From positions 41,715 through 105,714 of the forward strand of contig WIAG01000008.1 of NCBI GenBank assembly GCA_014055495.1: 64,000 bases of DNA, given 5' to 3'. The first letter of the stretch is position 1, and every line of letters starts with the position of its first letter. This DNA comes from Nitrospira sp. CR1.2 (GTDB taxonomy: Bacteria > Nitrospirota > Nitrospiria > Nitrospirales > Nitrospiraceae). This document shows, piece by piece, positions 43,200 through 54,780 of the stretch. The position numbers were made by a program, and so were the translations under genes. Below the pieces are notes generated by a model. It ran no database searches and was not told where the DNA came from. It was given only the letters and a program-made list of their open reading frames with translations.

Positions 43200-43228
43200 T
43201 TGACACGGTGGGGGCAACTCGTTAAGAT
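43200..43228 (+). promoter_or_regulatory. pyr operon promoter, TTGACA-17 bp-TAAGAT
   Basis: TTGACA (43200-43205) and TAAGAT (43223-43228), spaced 17 bp. Transcription would begin near 43235, exactly where the PyrR-type hairpin begins. Confidence 0.75.
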
Positions 43229-43235
43229 CCCCTCG

Positions 43236-43267
43236 CCTTTAACGCTCATCCTGTGAGGTGGGTAAGG
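43236..43267 (+). promoter_or_regulatory. PyrR-type RNA hairpin sequestering a ribosome-binding site
   Basis: CCTT (43236-43239) pairs with AAGG (43264-43267), then a bulge, then GCTCATC (43244-43250) with GGTGGGT (43257-43263), loop CTGTGA. This lower stem, bulge, upper stem and purine loop matches known PyrR-binding RNA. The 3' AAGGAG is also the Shine-Dalgarno sequence of the leader ORF starting at 43273. Confidence 0.65.
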
Positions 43268-43272
43268 AGTTC

Positions 43273-43931
<659 letters not shown>

Positions 43932-43945
43932 CCGGAGACATTGTC

Positions 43946-44866
43946 GTGGGGCTCAAACGGAAAGACCTGCTCAGCCTGACCCATCTGTCAGCAGACGACA
44001 TCTCCTTGATCCTGGACACGGCGGACTCCTTTAAGGAAGTGTCGGGGCGGGAAATCAAGAAGGTGCCGGCGCTGCGCGGCAAGACCGTGGTCAACCTCTT
44101 TTTCGAGCCGAGCACGAGAACCAGAACCTCATTTGAACTCGCAGCGAAACGACTCAGCGCCGATGTCATCAATTTTTCTCCGTCCTCCAGCAGCGTCGTC
44201 AAAGGGGAGACGCTCCTGGACACGGCGCGGAATATCGAAGCGATGCAGGCGGACATCATCGTCCTGCGACATTCCTCAGCCGGCGCGGCCGAGACGCTGG
44301 CGCGTGGCGTGAAATCGTCCGTCATCAATGCCGGAGACGGGTGGCATGAACATCCGACCCAAGCGCTGCTGGATTTGTATACCATTCGCGGCCGAGGCAT
44401 GGGGTTCGCCGGCCTTCGCGTGGCAATCGTCGGCGACGTCGCGCACAGCCGCGTGGCCCGCTCGAACATCTTCGCCCTCACAAAACTCGGGGCGGAGGTG
44501 CGGGTCGTGGGCCCGCCCACCATGATCCCGCTGCACATCAGCCAACTGGGCGTGCAGGTCTATCATAACCTCGACGAGGGGTTGCGCGACGTGCATGTGA
44601 TCATGATGTTGCGCTTGCAACTGGAACGGCAGGGTCGGGCCTTGTTTCCGACCATCCGTGAGTATGCGCGGCAGTACGGATTGACCGGCGATCGGGTGAA
44701 GCTGGCCGAACCCGGCGCGATCGTCATGCATCCGGGGCCCATCAATCGGGGTGTGGAAATCGCACCGGACGTGGCGGACAGTCTGTCGTCCGTGATCCTC
44801 GATCAAGTCGCCAACGGTGTCGCGGTGCGAATGGGCATTTTGTATCTCATGTCCGGAGCGGGGTGA
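43946..44866 (+). CDS. pyrB: Aspartate carbamoyltransferase catalytic subunit
   Basis: A 306-residue enzyme that makes carbamoyl-aspartate from carbamoyl phosphate and aspartate, the committed pyrimidine step. The carbamoyl-phosphate motif [20 protein letters not shown], the [15 protein letters not shown] segment and [11 protein letters not shown] are present. Start is GTG at 43946, with CCGGAGAC upstream. No PyrI regulatory chain gene is seen, as usual for operons of this kind. Confidence 0.96.
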   Translation: MGLKRKDLLSLTHLSADDISLILDTADSFKEVSGREIKKVPALRGKTVVNLFFEPSTRTRTSFELAAKRLSADVINFSPSSSSVVKGETLLDTARNIEAMQADIIVLRHSSAGAAETLARGVKSSVINAGDGWHEHPTQALLDLYTIRGRGMGFAGLRVAIVGDVAHSRVARSNIFALTKLGAEVRVVGPPTMIPLHISQLGVQVYHNLDEGLRDVHVIMMLRLQLERQGRALFPTIREYARQYGLTGDRVKLAEPGAIVMHPGPINRGVEIAPDVADSLSSVILDQVANGVAVRMGILYLMSGAG

Positions 44867-44924
44867 GGTAGGCCAGGTCGTCAGCTTCGACGTCGATTTA
44901 CACTTTTCATGGTATGAGTGAACA

Positions 44925-46217
44925 ATGACACTTTTGATTCAAGGCGGTCACGTCATCGATCCCGGACGCGTCAACGGCGTCGCGGATGTCCTGATTGAAA
45001 ACGGTACCATCGCGGCGGTCGGGCCGGAACTCGCCGTCCCGGCCGGTGCGACGGTGATCCCTGCAGCAGGCCGGCTGGTCGTTCCCGGCTTCGTCGACCT
45101 CCATGTACACTTTCGTGAACCGGGATTTGAGTACAAGGAAACCATTCAGTCCGGCACGGACGCGGCCGTCGCCGGCGGATTCACCAGCGTCTGCGCGATG
45201 CCCAATACCAACCCGGTGAACGACAACCAGGCAGTCACCGAGTTTATGCTGGAACGCGCGAAGGCTGCGGGGACCGCCCGCCTGTATCCGATCGGTGCGA
45301 TCACGAAACGGTCCGAGGGCAAGGAGCTGGCCGAAATCGGCGACCTGCGCCGGGCCGGGTGCGTGGCGATTTCCGACGACGGAAAGCCTGTCATGAACAG
45401 TCTCGTCATGCGGCGGGCGATGGAATATGCCCGCGCATTCGACGTACCGGTGGTGGACCATTGCGAAGATCTGCATCTGTCGGAGGGCGGCTGCATGAAC
45501 GAAGGGGTCATCTCGACCGAACTCGGCCTGCCCGGCATTCCCTCGGCGGCGGAAGATGTCATGGTCGCCCGGAACGTCTCGCTCGCAGAGCTGACCGGGG
45601 CGCGGCTGCATCTGGCTCACATCAGCACGGCAGGGTCGGTCCGTATGGTGCGCGAAGCCAAGGCGCGCGGCCTCAAGGTCACGGCGGAAGCGTGCCCTCA
45701 CCACTTTACCCTCACGGAGGAAACCACGCGAGGGTACAACACCCACGCGAAAATGAATCCGCCGCTGCGGACGAATCTGGATGTGCAGGCGATCAAAGAC
45801 GGTCTGCGCGACGGGACGATCGACGTCATTGCGACCGACCATGCCCCCCATGCAACGCAGGAGAAACAGCAGGAGTTTACCGAAGCCCCGTTCGGCATCG
45901 TCGGACTCGAAACCGCTTTGCCGCTGACGCTGGCCCTGGTCGAAGAAGGGGTGATGACGCTGGAATCCGCGGTGGACAAACTCTCGACGGCACCCGCCAA
46001 GGCGTTCAGTCTCAACGCCGGCACGTTGGCCGTCGGCGCGCCGGCGGATGTGGCCATTGTCGATGCCAACCACGAGTGGCACGTCGATCCCTCGCAGTTT
46101 CGTTCCAAGAGTCGCAATACGCCCTTCGCAGGCTGGAAGGTCAAGGGGCGCGTCACGACGACGATCGTCTCGGGCCGGGTGGTGTACGAACTGGATCGTC
46201 CCGGGAAACAGGCGTAG
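44925..46217 (+). CDS. pyrC: Dihydroorotase (class I)
   Basis: A 430-residue zinc enzyme that cyclises carbamoyl-aspartate to dihydroorotate. DLHVHFREPGFEYKETI gives the HxH ligands; AGGFTSVCAMPNTNPVND, HCEDLHL, LAHISTAGSV and the second metal site IATDHAPHA complete the amidohydrolase signature. Class I type, the kind often associated with PyrB. It is 58 bp downstream of pyrB in the same operon. Confidence 0.96.
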   Translation: MTLLIQGGHVIDPGRVNGVADVLIENGTIAAVGPELAVPAGATVIPAAGRLVVPGFVDLHVHFREPGFEYKETIQSGTDAAVAGGFTSVCAMPNTNPVNDNQAVTEFMLERAKAAGTARLYPIGAITKRSEGKELAEIGDLRRAGCVAISDDGKPVMNSLVMRRAMEYARAFDVPVVDHCEDLHLSEGGCMNEGVISTELGLPGIPSAAEDVMVARNVSLAELTGARLHLAHISTAGSVRMVREAKARGLKVTAEACPHHFTLTEETTRGYNTHAKMNPPLRTNLDVQAIKDGLRDGTIDVIATDHAPHATQEKQQEFTEAPFGIVGLETALPLTLALVEEGVMTLESAVDKLSTAPAKAFSLNAGTLAVGAPADVAIVDANHEWHVDPSQFRSKSRNTPFAGWKVKGRVTTTIVSGRVVYELDRPGKQA

Positions 46218-46229
46218 GAATCGACGACG

Positions 46230-46733
46230 GTGCGCCAAGGATTGATCGCCTGTATTACCTGTGAGTTGCTGGCCCTGGCCGTCTGGATCGGCGGGCTCCT
46301 GGTGCTCGTGGCGGCCGTGATCCCCGCCGTGTTCAACACGTTCGGCGGCCAGGATACCGGCGGGTTCTTTTTGACCCGCGCGTTCGACGGATACAACCGG
46401 CTGGTCCTCGGCTCTGCCGCGATCCTGATCGCAGGTATTCTCTGGCGAGCCTGGCTGTATCAAAAAGGGCTGGCGGAGGAAGAAATCACGCGCACCGAAT
46501 GGCTTCTGCTCGGCGCCATGTTGCTGACGGCGGGCGTGATCACGTTTGTGCTGCATCCTCAGGCGGCAGCCCTGCAAGCCCAGGCTTTTGCCTCCAAAGG
46601 AGACGAGGCAAGGAAAGCGGCGTTCGAGGCATTCTTTCAGCTGCATAAACCGGTGCGGGTTTTGTATATCGTCAATGTGGGACTCGGAATCGCGCTGCTG
46701 ACCGTCCGCGTGCGATCCTGGATCTCTCGGTAA
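46230..46733 (+). CDS. DUF4149-like membrane protein
   Basis: A 167-residue protein with four transmembrane helices (about 8-32, 52-72, 88-108, 143-160). The first helix carries LAVWIGGLLVLVAAVIPAVF and the last segment a positively charged C-terminus. It resembles the DUF4149/TMEM205 group of small membrane proteins of unknown function. GTG start. It sits between pyrC and carA inside the pyr operon and its stop codon overlaps the carA ribosome-binding site, so it is co-expressed with pyrimidine genes without an obvious link. Confidence 0.8.
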   Translation: MRQGLIACITCELLALAVWIGGLLVLVAAVIPAVFNTFGGQDTGGFFLTRAFDGYNRLVLGSAAILIAGILWRAWLYQKGLAEEEITRTEWLLLGAMLLTAGVITFVLHPQAAALQAQAFASKGDEARKAAFEAFFQLHKPVRVLYIVNVGLGIALLTVRVRSWISR

Positions 46734-46742
46734 GGAGTGAGC

Positions 46743-47927
46743 GTGAACAAAGCGATTCTGGCGCTCGCCGACGGAACCGTCTTCGAAGGACGCGCCTTGG
46801 GTGCGGAAGGGGAGACCGGCGGCGAAGTGGTCTTCAACACGGCCATGACCGGCTATCAGGAAGTGCTGACCGATCCGTCGTATCGTGGGCAAATCGTGAC
46901 CATGACGGCGCCGCACATCGGCAACTACGGGGTCACGCCGGAAGACGTCGAATCGACGAGAGTTTGGGCTGAAGGGTTCGTGGTCAAGGAGTCCAGCCGG
47001 CTGGCGAGTAACTGGCGCGGCAAGGCGACGCTGCAAGAGTATTTGGAGACGGCAAAGATCGTCGCCATTGAGGGCATTGACACCCGGGCGCTCACCAGGC
47101 ACTTGCGAGAGCGGGGAGCGCAACAGGGCGTGATTTCTCATGTCGACCTGGACCCGCGCCGATTGGTGGACAAGGCCCGTCAGGCTCCCAGCATCATCGG
47201 GCGCGATCTGGCGGCGACCGTCACCTGCGATCGACGGTATGCCTGGTCGGAAGGCACGGGCAACTGGGCGCCGAAGATCGTGCTGCCCTCGTCCGGCGCC
47301 GCCCAGCCCCCGCGATACACCTGGCGGGTGGTGGCCTATGACTTCGGCGTGAAGCAGAACATCCTCCGGCGTCTGGTCGACGTCGGGTGCGAGGTCACAG
47401 TCGTACCGGCCTCGACGCCGGCGAGCGAGGTGCTCGCCCTCAATCCCCACGGCATCTTCCTCTCCAACGGTCCCGGCGATCCCGAAGGGGTGCCCTATGC
47501 CATGACGGCCCTGCGCGAGTTGATCGGTCGGGTGCCGATTTTCGGCATTTGCCTGGGCCATCAACTGCTGGGCCTGGCGCTGGGGTTTTCCACCTACAAA
47601 CTGAAATTCGGACATCATGGCGCCAATCATCCGGTCATCGACCTGCGGACGAGGAAAGTGGAAATCACCTCCCAGAACCATAATTTCGCCGTGCGGTTTC
47701 CTGCCGACGCGCCGAGCGCAGGGGATGGCCTGCCGGTCGTGGAGACGCCGTTCGGACGGGTACAACTCAGTCATACCAGTTTGAACGACGGATCGGTCGA
47801 AGGCATGATGTGCCTGGATTGTCCGGTCTTTTCGGTGCAATATCACCCTGAAGCGTCGCCCGGTCCGCATGATTCCGCCTATCTGTTCGAACAATTTGCC
47901 GCAATGATGGAGACACACCATGGTTAG
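46743..47927 (+). CDS. carA: Carbamoyl-phosphate synthase small (glutaminase) subunit
   Basis: A 394-residue amidotransferase that delivers ammonia from glutamine to CarB. N-terminal domain starts [18 protein letters not shown]; the class I GATase triad is C in [14 protein letters not shown] and E in [14 protein letters not shown] at 46743 is chosen because TAAGGAG (46731-46737) lies 5 bp ahead; a GTG at 46737 overlaps that site and is less suitable. It overlaps sppA by 8 bp. Confidence 0.95.
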   Translation: MNKAILALADGTVFEGRALGAEGETGGEVVFNTAMTGYQEVLTDPSYRGQIVTMTAPHIGNYGVTPEDVESTRVWAEGFVVKESSRLASNWRGKATLQEYLETAKIVAIEGIDTRALTRHLRERGAQQGVISHVDLDPRRLVDKARQAPSIIGRDLAATVTCDRRYAWSEGTGNWAPKIVLPSSGAAQPPRYTWRVVAYDFGVKQNILRRLVDVGCEVTVVPASTPASEVLALNPHGIFLSNGPGDPEGVPYAMTALRELIGRVPIFGICLGHQLLGLALGFSTYKLKFGHHGANHPVIDLRTRKVEITSQNHNFAVRFPADAPSAGDGLPVVETPFGRVQLSHTSLNDGSVEGMMCLDCPVFSVQYHPEASPGPHDSAYLFEQFAAMMETHHG

Positions 47928-48888
47928 TCCCAGGCAGCTTTCGACCGGTCTTGTCGTACTTGCTCTGGCGCTGATGCAGGCAGCCTGTGTCACGATCAAC
48001 CTGCCCCCTGGCCCCGGCGCCCTCGAAGAATACAAGGTCAGCGGAACGGGCAAAGACAAGGTTCTCTTGATGGATGTATCGGGCGTGATCAGCTCCGAAA
48101 ACAAAGACGGGTTTTATTCCTCGCCGGGCATGCTGGCGACCGTGAAGGAGGAGCTCGAGAAGGCCGCGAAGGATGAGCACATCAAAGCCGTGGTCCTCCG
48201 GATCAATAGTCCGGGTGGCACGGTGACGGCCTCCGATATCATCTATCACGAGCTGAAACGCTTCAAAGCCGGCCGGAAGATTCCGATTGTCGCCTCGATC
48301 ATGGATGTGGGAGCCTCGGGCGGATACTACATCGCGGCCGCAACCGACTCCGTCTTCGCTCATCCCTCGACCGTCACCGGCAGCATCGGTGTCATCATGT
48401 TGACTGTCAATGCCAGAGGGCTGCTCGAGAAGGTCGGGGTGGAGACCAACGCCGTCACCTCCGGACCGCGCAAGGATATGGGCTCGCCGTTCCGGGCGAT
48501 GCTCCCGGAAGAACGCGCGATTTTCCAGGGCGTCATCGACGGCTTTTACCAGCGCTTCCTCCAGGTCGTGCAAGATGGTCGCCCGAACTTGAACGCCGAG
48601 ACGATCAAGAAGCTGGCTGACGGCCGCATTTATTCGGGCGAGCAAGCCAAAGCCGCCGGGCTGGTCGACGAGGTCGGCTACCTCGACGACGCGATTGAGT
48701 CGGTGAAAAAGAAAGCCGGCCTGACCGAAGCCCGAGTCGTCACGTACCGACGACCGGGGGAATACCAGAATAATGTCTACTCGAGATTGGTCGCGCCGTC
48801 CCCAAGCCTGGCGAATTTGGCGAATATCGACCTGCTGTCGGTCGTGAGGAGCGGGTCTCCGCAATTCATGTATCTCTGGATGCCCTGA
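47920..48888 (+). CDS. sppA: S49 signal peptide peptidase (SppA-type), lipoprotein
   Basis: A 322-residue exported or membrane-anchored peptidase. The N-terminus has a lipoprotein signal ([11 protein letters not shown]). The Ser/Lys pair of SppA is present: Ser in [11 protein letters not shown] and Lys in GPRKDMGS. The [12 protein letters not shown] segment and [15 protein letters not shown] match the family. Short, SohB-like single-domain form. Starts inside the end of carA, so it is translationally coupled. Confidence 0.9.
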   Translation: MVSPRQLSTGLVVLALALMQAACVTINLPPGPGALEEYKVSGTGKDKVLLMDVSGVISSENKDGFYSSPGMLATVKEELEKAAKDEHIKAVVLRINSPGGTVTASDIIYHELKRFKAGRKIPIVASIMDVGASGGYYIAAATDSVFAHPSTVTGSIGVIMLTVNARGLLEKVGVETNAVTSGPRKDMGSPFRAMLPEERAIFQGVIDGFYQRFLQVVQDGRPNLNAETIKKLADGRIYSGEQAKAAGLVDEVGYLDDAIESVKKKAGLTEARVVTYRRPGEYQNNVYSRLVAPSPSLANLANIDLLSVVRSGSPQFMYLWMP

Positions 48889-48938
48889 AGCGGTGAGTTG
48901 CATCCCGCACCTAGTGTTGATTGAATGGAGGAGACGTG

Positions 48939-49919
48939 ATGGAACCGTCCGACCGACATTCAATCGAGATCTTCTTGAACAGCCCGATGGGGCGCCGAGG
49001 GTTATTGGCGCTTGGCGCACGCGCCGCCTCTGTCCTCTCGACCGCGGCACTGTTGGGCGGGACAGGCGGACTGTTGCAATCACTCGCCGGCTGCCAGCGG
49101 GCACCCGGAACCGCGCGCGAGCAGTTCATCTACATTTCGGAAGAAAAAGAAATGGCGATGGGCCTTTCGGCGTTTCGAGAAGTGCTCCGACAAGCACCCT
49201 TGAGCGACAACCCGGAGCTCACCGAAATGGTGCACCGGGTGGGAAACCGTATTGCGAAGGCCGCGAATAAGCCCGAGTATCAGTGGGAATTCGCCGTCAT
49301 TCAGGACGACCGCACGATCAACGCGTTCGCCCTTCCCGGAGGCAAGGTCGCCGTGTTCACCGGCATTCTGAAAGTGACGAAGACCGAAGACGGGCTCGCG
49401 ACTGTCATGGGACATGAAGTCGCGCATGCCTTGCAGCGCCACGGAGCGGAGCGGATGAGTCGAAGCGTGCTGGAACAGATCGGCCAACTGGCGGCCTTGG
49501 GCGCCGGTGCGGCCGCGGGTAGACCGGATGCAGCCATGGCAGCCATGACCGTGTACGGCGTCGGCGTGTCCCTGCCCTTCAACCGACGGCAGGAATCGGA
49601 AGCGGATTTGATCGGCCTGCGATTGATGGCCGAAGCCGGCTACGACCCGCGTGAGGCCGTCGCGTTCTGGGAACGGATGAGCGGCTGTCCACGCGCCATG
49701 ATCAACAAACTCTGCTTTCGTTCCCAGCAGGCAATCCCGGAATTTCTCTCGACACACCCGTCTGATGTCACCCGCATCAACCAGATCGAGGCCTGGATCC
49801 CGGACGCCATGAAATACTATCATCCCGCTGGAAAGGCCCCGGCAATCCCGTCCGGTCCGATCCAACCCTACCGGCCTCCGGTGGGACCCATGCCCGAGGC
49901 GCCGCTGCCGACCGGCTAA
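48939..49919 (+). CDS. M48-family metalloprotease, Tat/lipoprotein type
   Basis: A 326-residue protease with zinc motif HEVAH (VMGHEVAHALQRHG) and third-ligand Glu in ESEADLIGLRLMAEAGYDP. The N-terminus reads GRRGLLALGARAASVLSTAALL with a twin arginine and ends near a lipobox-like LAGC, so Tat export and lipid anchoring are possible. Related to periplasmic BepA/YfgC-like proteases that maintain outer membrane proteins. ATG at 48939 follows TGGAGGAG. It lies between sppA and carB in the pyr operon. Confidence 0.88.
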   Translation: MEPSDRHSIEIFLNSPMGRRGLLALGARAASVLSTAALLGGTGGLLQSLAGCQRAPGTAREQFIYISEEKEMAMGLSAFREVLRQAPLSDNPELTEMVHRVGNRIAKAANKPEYQWEFAVIQDDRTINAFALPGGKVAVFTGILKVTKTEDGLATVMGHEVAHALQRHGAERMSRSVLEQIGQLAALGAGAAAGRPDAAMAAMTVYGVGVSLPFNRRQESEADLIGLRLMAEAGYDPREAVAFWERMSGCPRAMINKLCFRSQQAIPEFLSTHPSDVTRINQIEAWIPDAMKYYHPAGKAPAIPSGPIQPYRPPVGPMPEAPLPTG

Positions 49920-49940
49920 CTTCTTGATTCGAGGTCAATT

Positions 49941-52900
49941 GTGCCACGACGGACAGACATTCGCTCCATACTCTTGATCGGCTCGGGCCCCATCGTGATC
50001 GGGCAGGCCTGTGAATTCGACTACTCCGGTACGCAGGCCTGCAAGGCCCTCAAAGAAGAGGGCTACCGCGTCATCCTGATCAACAGCAATCCCGCTACGA
50101 TCATGACCGACCCGGATTTTGCCGACCGGACCTACATCGAGCCGATTACCCTGGACGCGGTGGAAAAGGTGATCGAATGCGAACGTCCTGACGCACTCCT
50201 GCCGACCATGGGCGGGCAGACCGCATTGAACACAGCCATCGGGTTGGCCAAACGGGGAGTCCTCGAAAAATACAACGTCCGGCTGATCGGCGCCTCGATC
50301 GAGGCCATTCACAAAGCCGAAGATCGCGATGCGTTTCGGCAGGCCATGTGGAAAATCGGCCTACGCGTGCCGGACAGCGGCGTGGCTACGTCTTTGTGGG
50401 AAGCAGAAGAACAGGTTAAACGCATTCAGTTTCCCGCAATCGTACGGCCTTCCTTTACTATGGGCGGAACGGGCGGAAACATCGCTTACAATATCGAGGA
50501 GTTCCGCACCCAGGTGGAATGGGGGCTGTCGATGAGTCCGGTTCGCCAGGTGCTTATCGAGCAGTCCGTCATCGGCTGGAAAGAGTTCGAGCTCGAGGTG
50601 ATGCGCGACCTGAAGGACAATGTGGTCATCATCTGTTCGATCGAAAACCTGGATCCGATGGGTGTGCATACCGGCGACAGCATCACCGTAGCGCCGGCGC
50701 TGACCCTCACCGACAAGGAATATCAACTGATGCGTGACGCAGCGGTGCGCATCATCCGTGAGATCGGCGTCGATACCGGCGGATCGAATATTCAGTTCGG
50801 CATGAACCCGACTAATGGTGAGATGGTCGTCATTGAAATGAACCCGCGGGTCTCCCGAAGTTCAGCCCTGGCGTCGAAAGCGACGGGCTTTCCCATCGCG
50901 AAAATTGCGGCCAAGTTGGCCGTCGGATACACGCTGGATGAGATCACCAATGATATCACGGGGGTGACGAAAGCCTCCTTCGAACCGACGATCGATTACG
51001 TCGTGGTAAAAATTCCGCGTTTCGCGTTCCAGAAATTTCCCGGCGCTGATCCGACCCTGACCACACAAATGAAATCGGTCGGCGAAGTCATGGCCATCGG
51101 GCGGACGTTCAAGGAGTCGCTGCAAAAGGCCATCCGATCGATGGAAGTGGATCAATTTGGATTCAGCTCGAAGATGGGGTTGGACCTCGGCGTGCCGCCC
51201 TCGCTCGATCGGGAAGAGGCGGCGGAACAGGTCCGCAAGGCCGTGCGCACCCCGCTTCCGGACCGGATCTGGCGGCTGGCCGACGGCATGCGGCTGGGCA
51301 TGACCAATCAGGAACTGTTTGCCCTGACAAAAATCGATCCCTGGTTCCTCGAACAGATTCGCGAGATCATTGCGTTTGAGCCGAACATCGTCGCGGAACG
51401 GGCACACCTTGGTGCAGCCGGCCTCCGGCCTGAGCTCCTCCTCGAGGCGAAACAATTGGGGTTTGCCGACGAGCGGTTGGCACAACTCCTCGGCGTGTCG
51501 CAAGCCACCGTCCGAGGCTGGCGATCGGCGCTGGGCCGGGGGCCCGCTCCCCACGGCGTGACGTACAAACGCGTCGACACTTGCGCCGCAGAGTTCGAAG
51601 CGCACACGCCCTACCTCTACTCGACCTATGAACAGGAATGCGAAGCGCGGCCGACCGACAGAAAGAAAGTCGTGATTCTCGGCGGCGGGCCGAACCGAAT
51701 CGGGCAGGGGATCGAGTTCGACTATTGTTGCGTGCATGCCGCCATGGCGTTGCGCGAAGAACAGATCGAAACCATCATGGTCAACTGCAACCCTGAAACG
51801 GTCAGCACCGACTATGACACCTCCGACCGGCTCTACTTCGAACCGCTCACGGAGGAGGATGTGCTGAACATCGTGGAACGCGAACAGCCCATGGGGGTGG
51901 TGCTGCAATTCGGCGGACAAACGCCGTTGAAGCTTGCCCTTTCCCTGTCGCGCGCGGGGGTCAACATTCTGGGAACCAGCCCGGATGCCATCGATCGCGC
52001 GGAGGACCGCGCCCGCTTCCGGGAGTTGCTCGACAAACTCGGCCTGCGTCAGGCGGAAAGCGGTATGGCGCATTCCGTCGAGGAAGCATTGAACATCGCG
52101 GCCGCCATTACCTATCCGGTCATGGTGCGTCCCTCTTACGTCCTCGGCGGACGCTCGATGCAGATCGTCTACGACGAAGCCGGCCTGTTGCACTATATGC
52201 ATTCCGCGGTCAAGGCCTCGCCACAACATCCGGTGCTGATCGATAAGTATTTGCGCGACGCCATCGAAATCGACGCCGACGCGATCTCCGACGGTACGAC
52301 CGTGGTCGTGGCGGGCATCATGGAACATATTGAGGAAGCGGGCGTCCACTCAGGCGACTCGGCCTGTTCCCTGCCTCCCTACACACTGGACTCCGCCACG
52401 ATCGAGGAGATCCGCCGGCAAATGACCGCGCTGGCGCTGGAACTCGGAGTCATCGGCCTCATGAACGCACAGTTCGCCGTGAAAGATCGGACCATCTATG
52501 TCTTGGAGGTCAATCCTCGCGGTTCACGTACCGTACCGTTTGTCAGCAAAGCCATCGGCGTTCCCCTGGCCAAACTCGCCATGAAGGTCATGGTGGGCAA
52601 GTCGCTCCAACACTTGAATTTCACGACCGCCCCAAAGCCGGCCCATCTGTCGGTGAAGGAAGCCGTGTTCCCGTTCACAAAGTTCGCCGGGGTCGACGTC
52701 CTCCTCGGTCCGGAGATGAAATCCACCGGGGAAGTCATGGGCATCGACAGCGATTTTGGCTGGGCTTTCGTAAAGGCTCAAGCCGGCGCCGGCGCCATCC
52801 TCCCCACATCGGGCACCGCGTTTCTGAGCGTAAAAAGCGAGGATCGCGCCGGGGCTTGCGATGTCGCCCAACGTCTGGTCACGTTGGGGTTCCGGATCAC

Positions 52901-53210
52901 CGCAACTTCCGGCACCGCCGCGTACCTGACAGAGCAGGGGATGCAGGTAGACATCGTCAACAAGGTGCAGGAGGGACGGCCGCACATCGTCGACCATATC
53001 AAGAACGGCGAAGTCGCCCTGGTCGTCAACACCGTGCGGACGGCGTCCGCGCAAACCGACTCGCTCTCCATCCGACGCGAGGCCCTGCACAAGGGCGTAC
53101 CCTACTACACCACGATGCGCGGCGCGCTGGCTGCCGTAATGGGAATTGAAGCGTTGCTCAAAAAGGGACTTGCCATTCGGGCCTTGCAGGAGTATCACCG
53201 GGTGAACTAA
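49941..53210 (+). CDS. carB: Carbamoyl-phosphate synthase large subunit
   Basis: A 1089-residue enzyme with two ATP-grasp synthetase halves: [26 protein letters not shown] start, first [13 protein letters not shown] and [20 protein letters not shown], then second half from about 560 ([23 protein letters not shown]) and [20 protein letters not shown]. The C-terminal MGS-like domain (about 940-1075) is the allosteric site. GTG start at 49941. Oddly, about 1 kb of unrelated protease genes separates it from carA. Normal family length. Confidence 0.97.
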   Translation: MPRRTDIRSILLIGSGPIVIGQACEFDYSGTQACKALKEEGYRVILINSNPATIMTDPDFADRTYIEPITLDAVEKVIECERPDALLPTMGGQTALNTAIGLAKRGVLEKYNVRLIGASIEAIHKAEDRDAFRQAMWKIGLRVPDSGVATSLWEAEEQVKRIQFPAIVRPSFTMGGTGGNIAYNIEEFRTQVEWGLSMSPVRQVLIEQSVIGWKEFELEVMRDLKDNVVIICSIENLDPMGVHTGDSITVAPALTLTDKEYQLMRDAAVRIIREIGVDTGGSNIQFGMNPTNGEMVVIEMNPRVSRSSALASKATGFPIAKIAAKLAVGYTLDEITNDITGVTKASFEPTIDYVVVKIPRFAFQKFPGADPTLTTQMKSVGEVMAIGRTFKESLQKAIRSMEVDQFGFSSKMGLDLGVPPSLDREEAAEQVRKAVRTPLPDRIWRLADGMRLGMTNQELFALTKIDPWFLEQIREIIAFEPNIVAERAHLGAAGLRPELLLEAKQLGFADERLAQLLGVSQATVRGWRSALGRGPAPHGVTYKRVDTCAAEFEAHTPYLYSTYEQECEARPTDRKKVVILGGGPNRIGQGIEFDYCCVHAAMALREEQIETIMVNCNPETVSTDYDTSDRLYFEPLTEEDVLNIVEREQPMGVVLQFGGQTPLKLALSLSRAGVNILGTSPDAIDRAEDRARFRELLDKLGLRQAESGMAHSVEEALNIAAAITYPVMVRPSYVLGGRSMQIVYDEAGLLHYMHSAVKASPQHPVLIDKYLRDAIEIDADAISDGTTVVVAGIMEHIEEAGVHSGDSACSLPPYTLDSATIEEIRRQMTALALELGVIGLMNAQFAVKDRTIYVLEVNPRGSRTVPFVSKAIGVPLAKLAMKVMVGKSLQHLNFTTAPKPAHLSVKEAVFPFTKFAGVDVLLGPEMKSTGEVMGIDSDFGWAFVKAQAGAGAILPTSGTAFLSVKSEDRAGACDVAQRLVTLGFRITATSGTAAYLTEQGMQVDIVNKVQEGRPHIVDHIKNGEVALVVNTVRTASAQTDSLSIRREALHKGVPYYTTMRGALAAVMGIEALLKKGLAIRALQEYHRVN

Positions 53211-53345
53211 ACCGGTCGCGGGCGAAGAGACATACGTCAACAGATACCGGGACGACCTCCGGCTGAATGAGGTCTTATCTGGATGCGTGTCGATAGACCG
53301 ACGTGCGACCCGGGGTACCGGTTTCAATAGTCATCGGGGGAAGAT

Positions 53346-53822
53346 ATGCCGACACCGATCACGAGAAAAGGGTATGAAGCGCTGAAGGCCGAACTGGACC
53401 GGCTACACAAGGTAGAGCGGCCGCGCGTGATTGAAGCCATCGCGGAAGCCCGCGCGCACGGCGACCTCAGCGAGAACGCCGAATACGATGCGGCGAAGGA
53501 GCGCCAGGGTTTCATCGAGGCACGCTTGGCGGAGTTGAAAGGAAAACTTGCCGACTGCCGGATCATCGACATCGCCGGCCGTACCAGTGAAACCGTGGTA
53601 TTCGGCGCCACCGTGGTGCTGATCGAACAGGAGGCGCAGGCCAAGAAACAATATACGCTCGTGGGTCAGGATGAGGCCGACCTCAAATTCTCCCGTATTT
53701 CAGTGCAGTCGCCGGTCGGCCGGGCCCTCATCGGCAAGCGGGTCGGGGATGTCGTCGAAGTGCACACTCCTGCCAAGGTCGTCGAATACGAAGTGATGGA
53801 AATTCGCTTCGAGGAAATTTAG
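53346..53822 (+). CDS. greA: Transcription elongation factor GreA
   Basis: A 158-residue factor that rescues backtracked RNA polymerase by stimulating transcript cleavage. The coiled-coil N-terminal domain (ELDRLHKVERPRVIEAIAEA, AHGDLSENAEYDAAKERQGF with the acidic D and E tip) and C-terminal FKBP-like domain (SPVGRALIGKRVGDVVEV) are both clear. ATG at 53346 follows GGGGGAAGAT. Confidence 0.96.
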   Translation: MPTPITRKGYEALKAELDRLHKVERPRVIEAIAEARAHGDLSENAEYDAAKERQGFIEARLAELKGKLADCRIIDIAGRTSETVVFGATVVLIEQEAQAKKQYTLVGQDEADLKFSRISVQSPVGRALIGKRVGDVVEVHTPAKVVEYEVMEIRFEEI

Positions 53823-53901
53823 CGATGCCACCACTCGCCACCGCACTAGCCTTCATGACTCCGGCGGAGCACGGCTCCGAACGGCCGGTCTTCCCCGAGC
53901 C

Positions 53902-54702
53902 ATGCCGGTAACCATTCCTCTCATCACACTGCTCACGGATTTCGGCGACCGCGACTACTTCGTGGCCAGCATGAAGGGCGTGATCCTCAACATCAATCCG
54001 CAAGCGCAAATCGTCGATCTCACGCATCATGTCACACCGCACGACGTCGCGGATGCTGCGTACCTACTGAAATCCTGTTATCGCTACTTTCCGGAGGGCA
54101 CGATCCATGTCGCGGTGGTCGACCCGGGCGTCGGCACGACCAGACGGCCGTTGCTCGTCTCCTCGTCTCGGTATTTCTTTCTCGGACCCGACAATGGAAT
54201 TCTGACTCACGTGTGTCAGGAGGAAACCGGCGTCGAGGTGCGGCGCATCGAAAACCGGCAGTACCGCTTGGACTCCGAGGGCGCCACTTTCGACGGCCGG
54301 GACCTCTTCGCGCCCGCGGCAGCCTGGCTGACGAAGGGGCAGCCAGTCGGCTCGTTCGGCAGGATTGTCCCGAATTACGAACGTCTGCCGATGACGGAAC
54401 CGGGTTGGGACAAACATGTGATGGCAGGGGAGATCACCTACATCGATCGATACGGCAACGTGATCTCCAACCTCACCTCCTACCACATTCGTGAAGTCCG
54501 AGGAGTGTCGAAACGGTCCGAGCCGTTGATACGAGTGGGCGGCATCACCATCGAGGGACTTGTCCGAACCTACGCAGAGGGCTCTGCCGACACCCCCCAC
54601 GCCCTCATCAACAGTAACGGGTATGTGGAAGTCTTCCTGAAGGAAGGCCGGGCGTCGGACCGTTTGCACCTGTCACGCGGCACGAGGATCGAACTGTATT
54701 AG
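53902..54702 (+). CDS. SAM hydroxide adenosyltransferase (DUF62)
   Basis: A 266-residue DUF62 enzyme, predicted to hydrolyse S-adenosylmethionine to adenosine and methionine. Signature segments: LLTDFGDRDYFVASMKGVI, DLTHHVTPHDV (D/H pair), VVDPGVGTTRRPL, YFFLGPDNGILT and YIDRYGNVISNL. Related to the fluorinase group; the chlorinase/fluorinase-specific loop is not evident, so hydroxide is the likely nucleophile. It follows greA by 79 bp. Confidence 0.9.
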   Translation: MPVTIPLITLLTDFGDRDYFVASMKGVILNINPQAQIVDLTHHVTPHDVADAAYLLKSCYRYFPEGTIHVAVVDPGVGTTRRPLLVSSSRYFFLGPDNGILTHVCQEETGVEVRRIENRQYRLDSEGATFDGRDLFAPAAAWLTKGQPVGSFGRIVPNYERLPMTEPGWDKHVMAGEITYIDRYGNVISNLTSYHIREVRGVSKRSEPLIRVGGITIEGLVRTYAEGSADTPHALINSNGYVEVFLKEGRASDRLHLSRGTRIELY

Positions 54703-54750
54703 CGTCGCGTCTCTCCCACCTGAGGCCCCACATGCTGCGTTTCTCCTCGA

Positions 54751-54780
54751 TTGACAGGCCGAACTGGCCTTTGCTGTAAT
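54751..54780 (+). promoter_or_regulatory. Candidate promoter TTGACA-18 bp-TGTAAT for the efflux adaptor
   Basis: TTGACA (54751-54756) and TGTAAT (54775-54780) in the 335-bp gene-free stretch 54703-55037. The region after it (54781-55037) is a long untranslated leader with AGCGAGGGCAG/GATCAGCGAGCAAG words but no clear riboswitch or further gene. Confidence 0.5.

Noticed and set aside
44907..48104. A 1065-codon open frame on the minus strand across pyrC and carA
   Set aside because: It is a high-GC antisense shadow of well-recognised pyrC and carA; its protein has low-complexity His/Arg/Asp-rich composition and matches no family.
50862..52349. A 495-codon minus-strand open frame within carB
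   Set aside because: Antisense to the clear CarB ATP-grasp domains; no ribosome-binding site or family motif.
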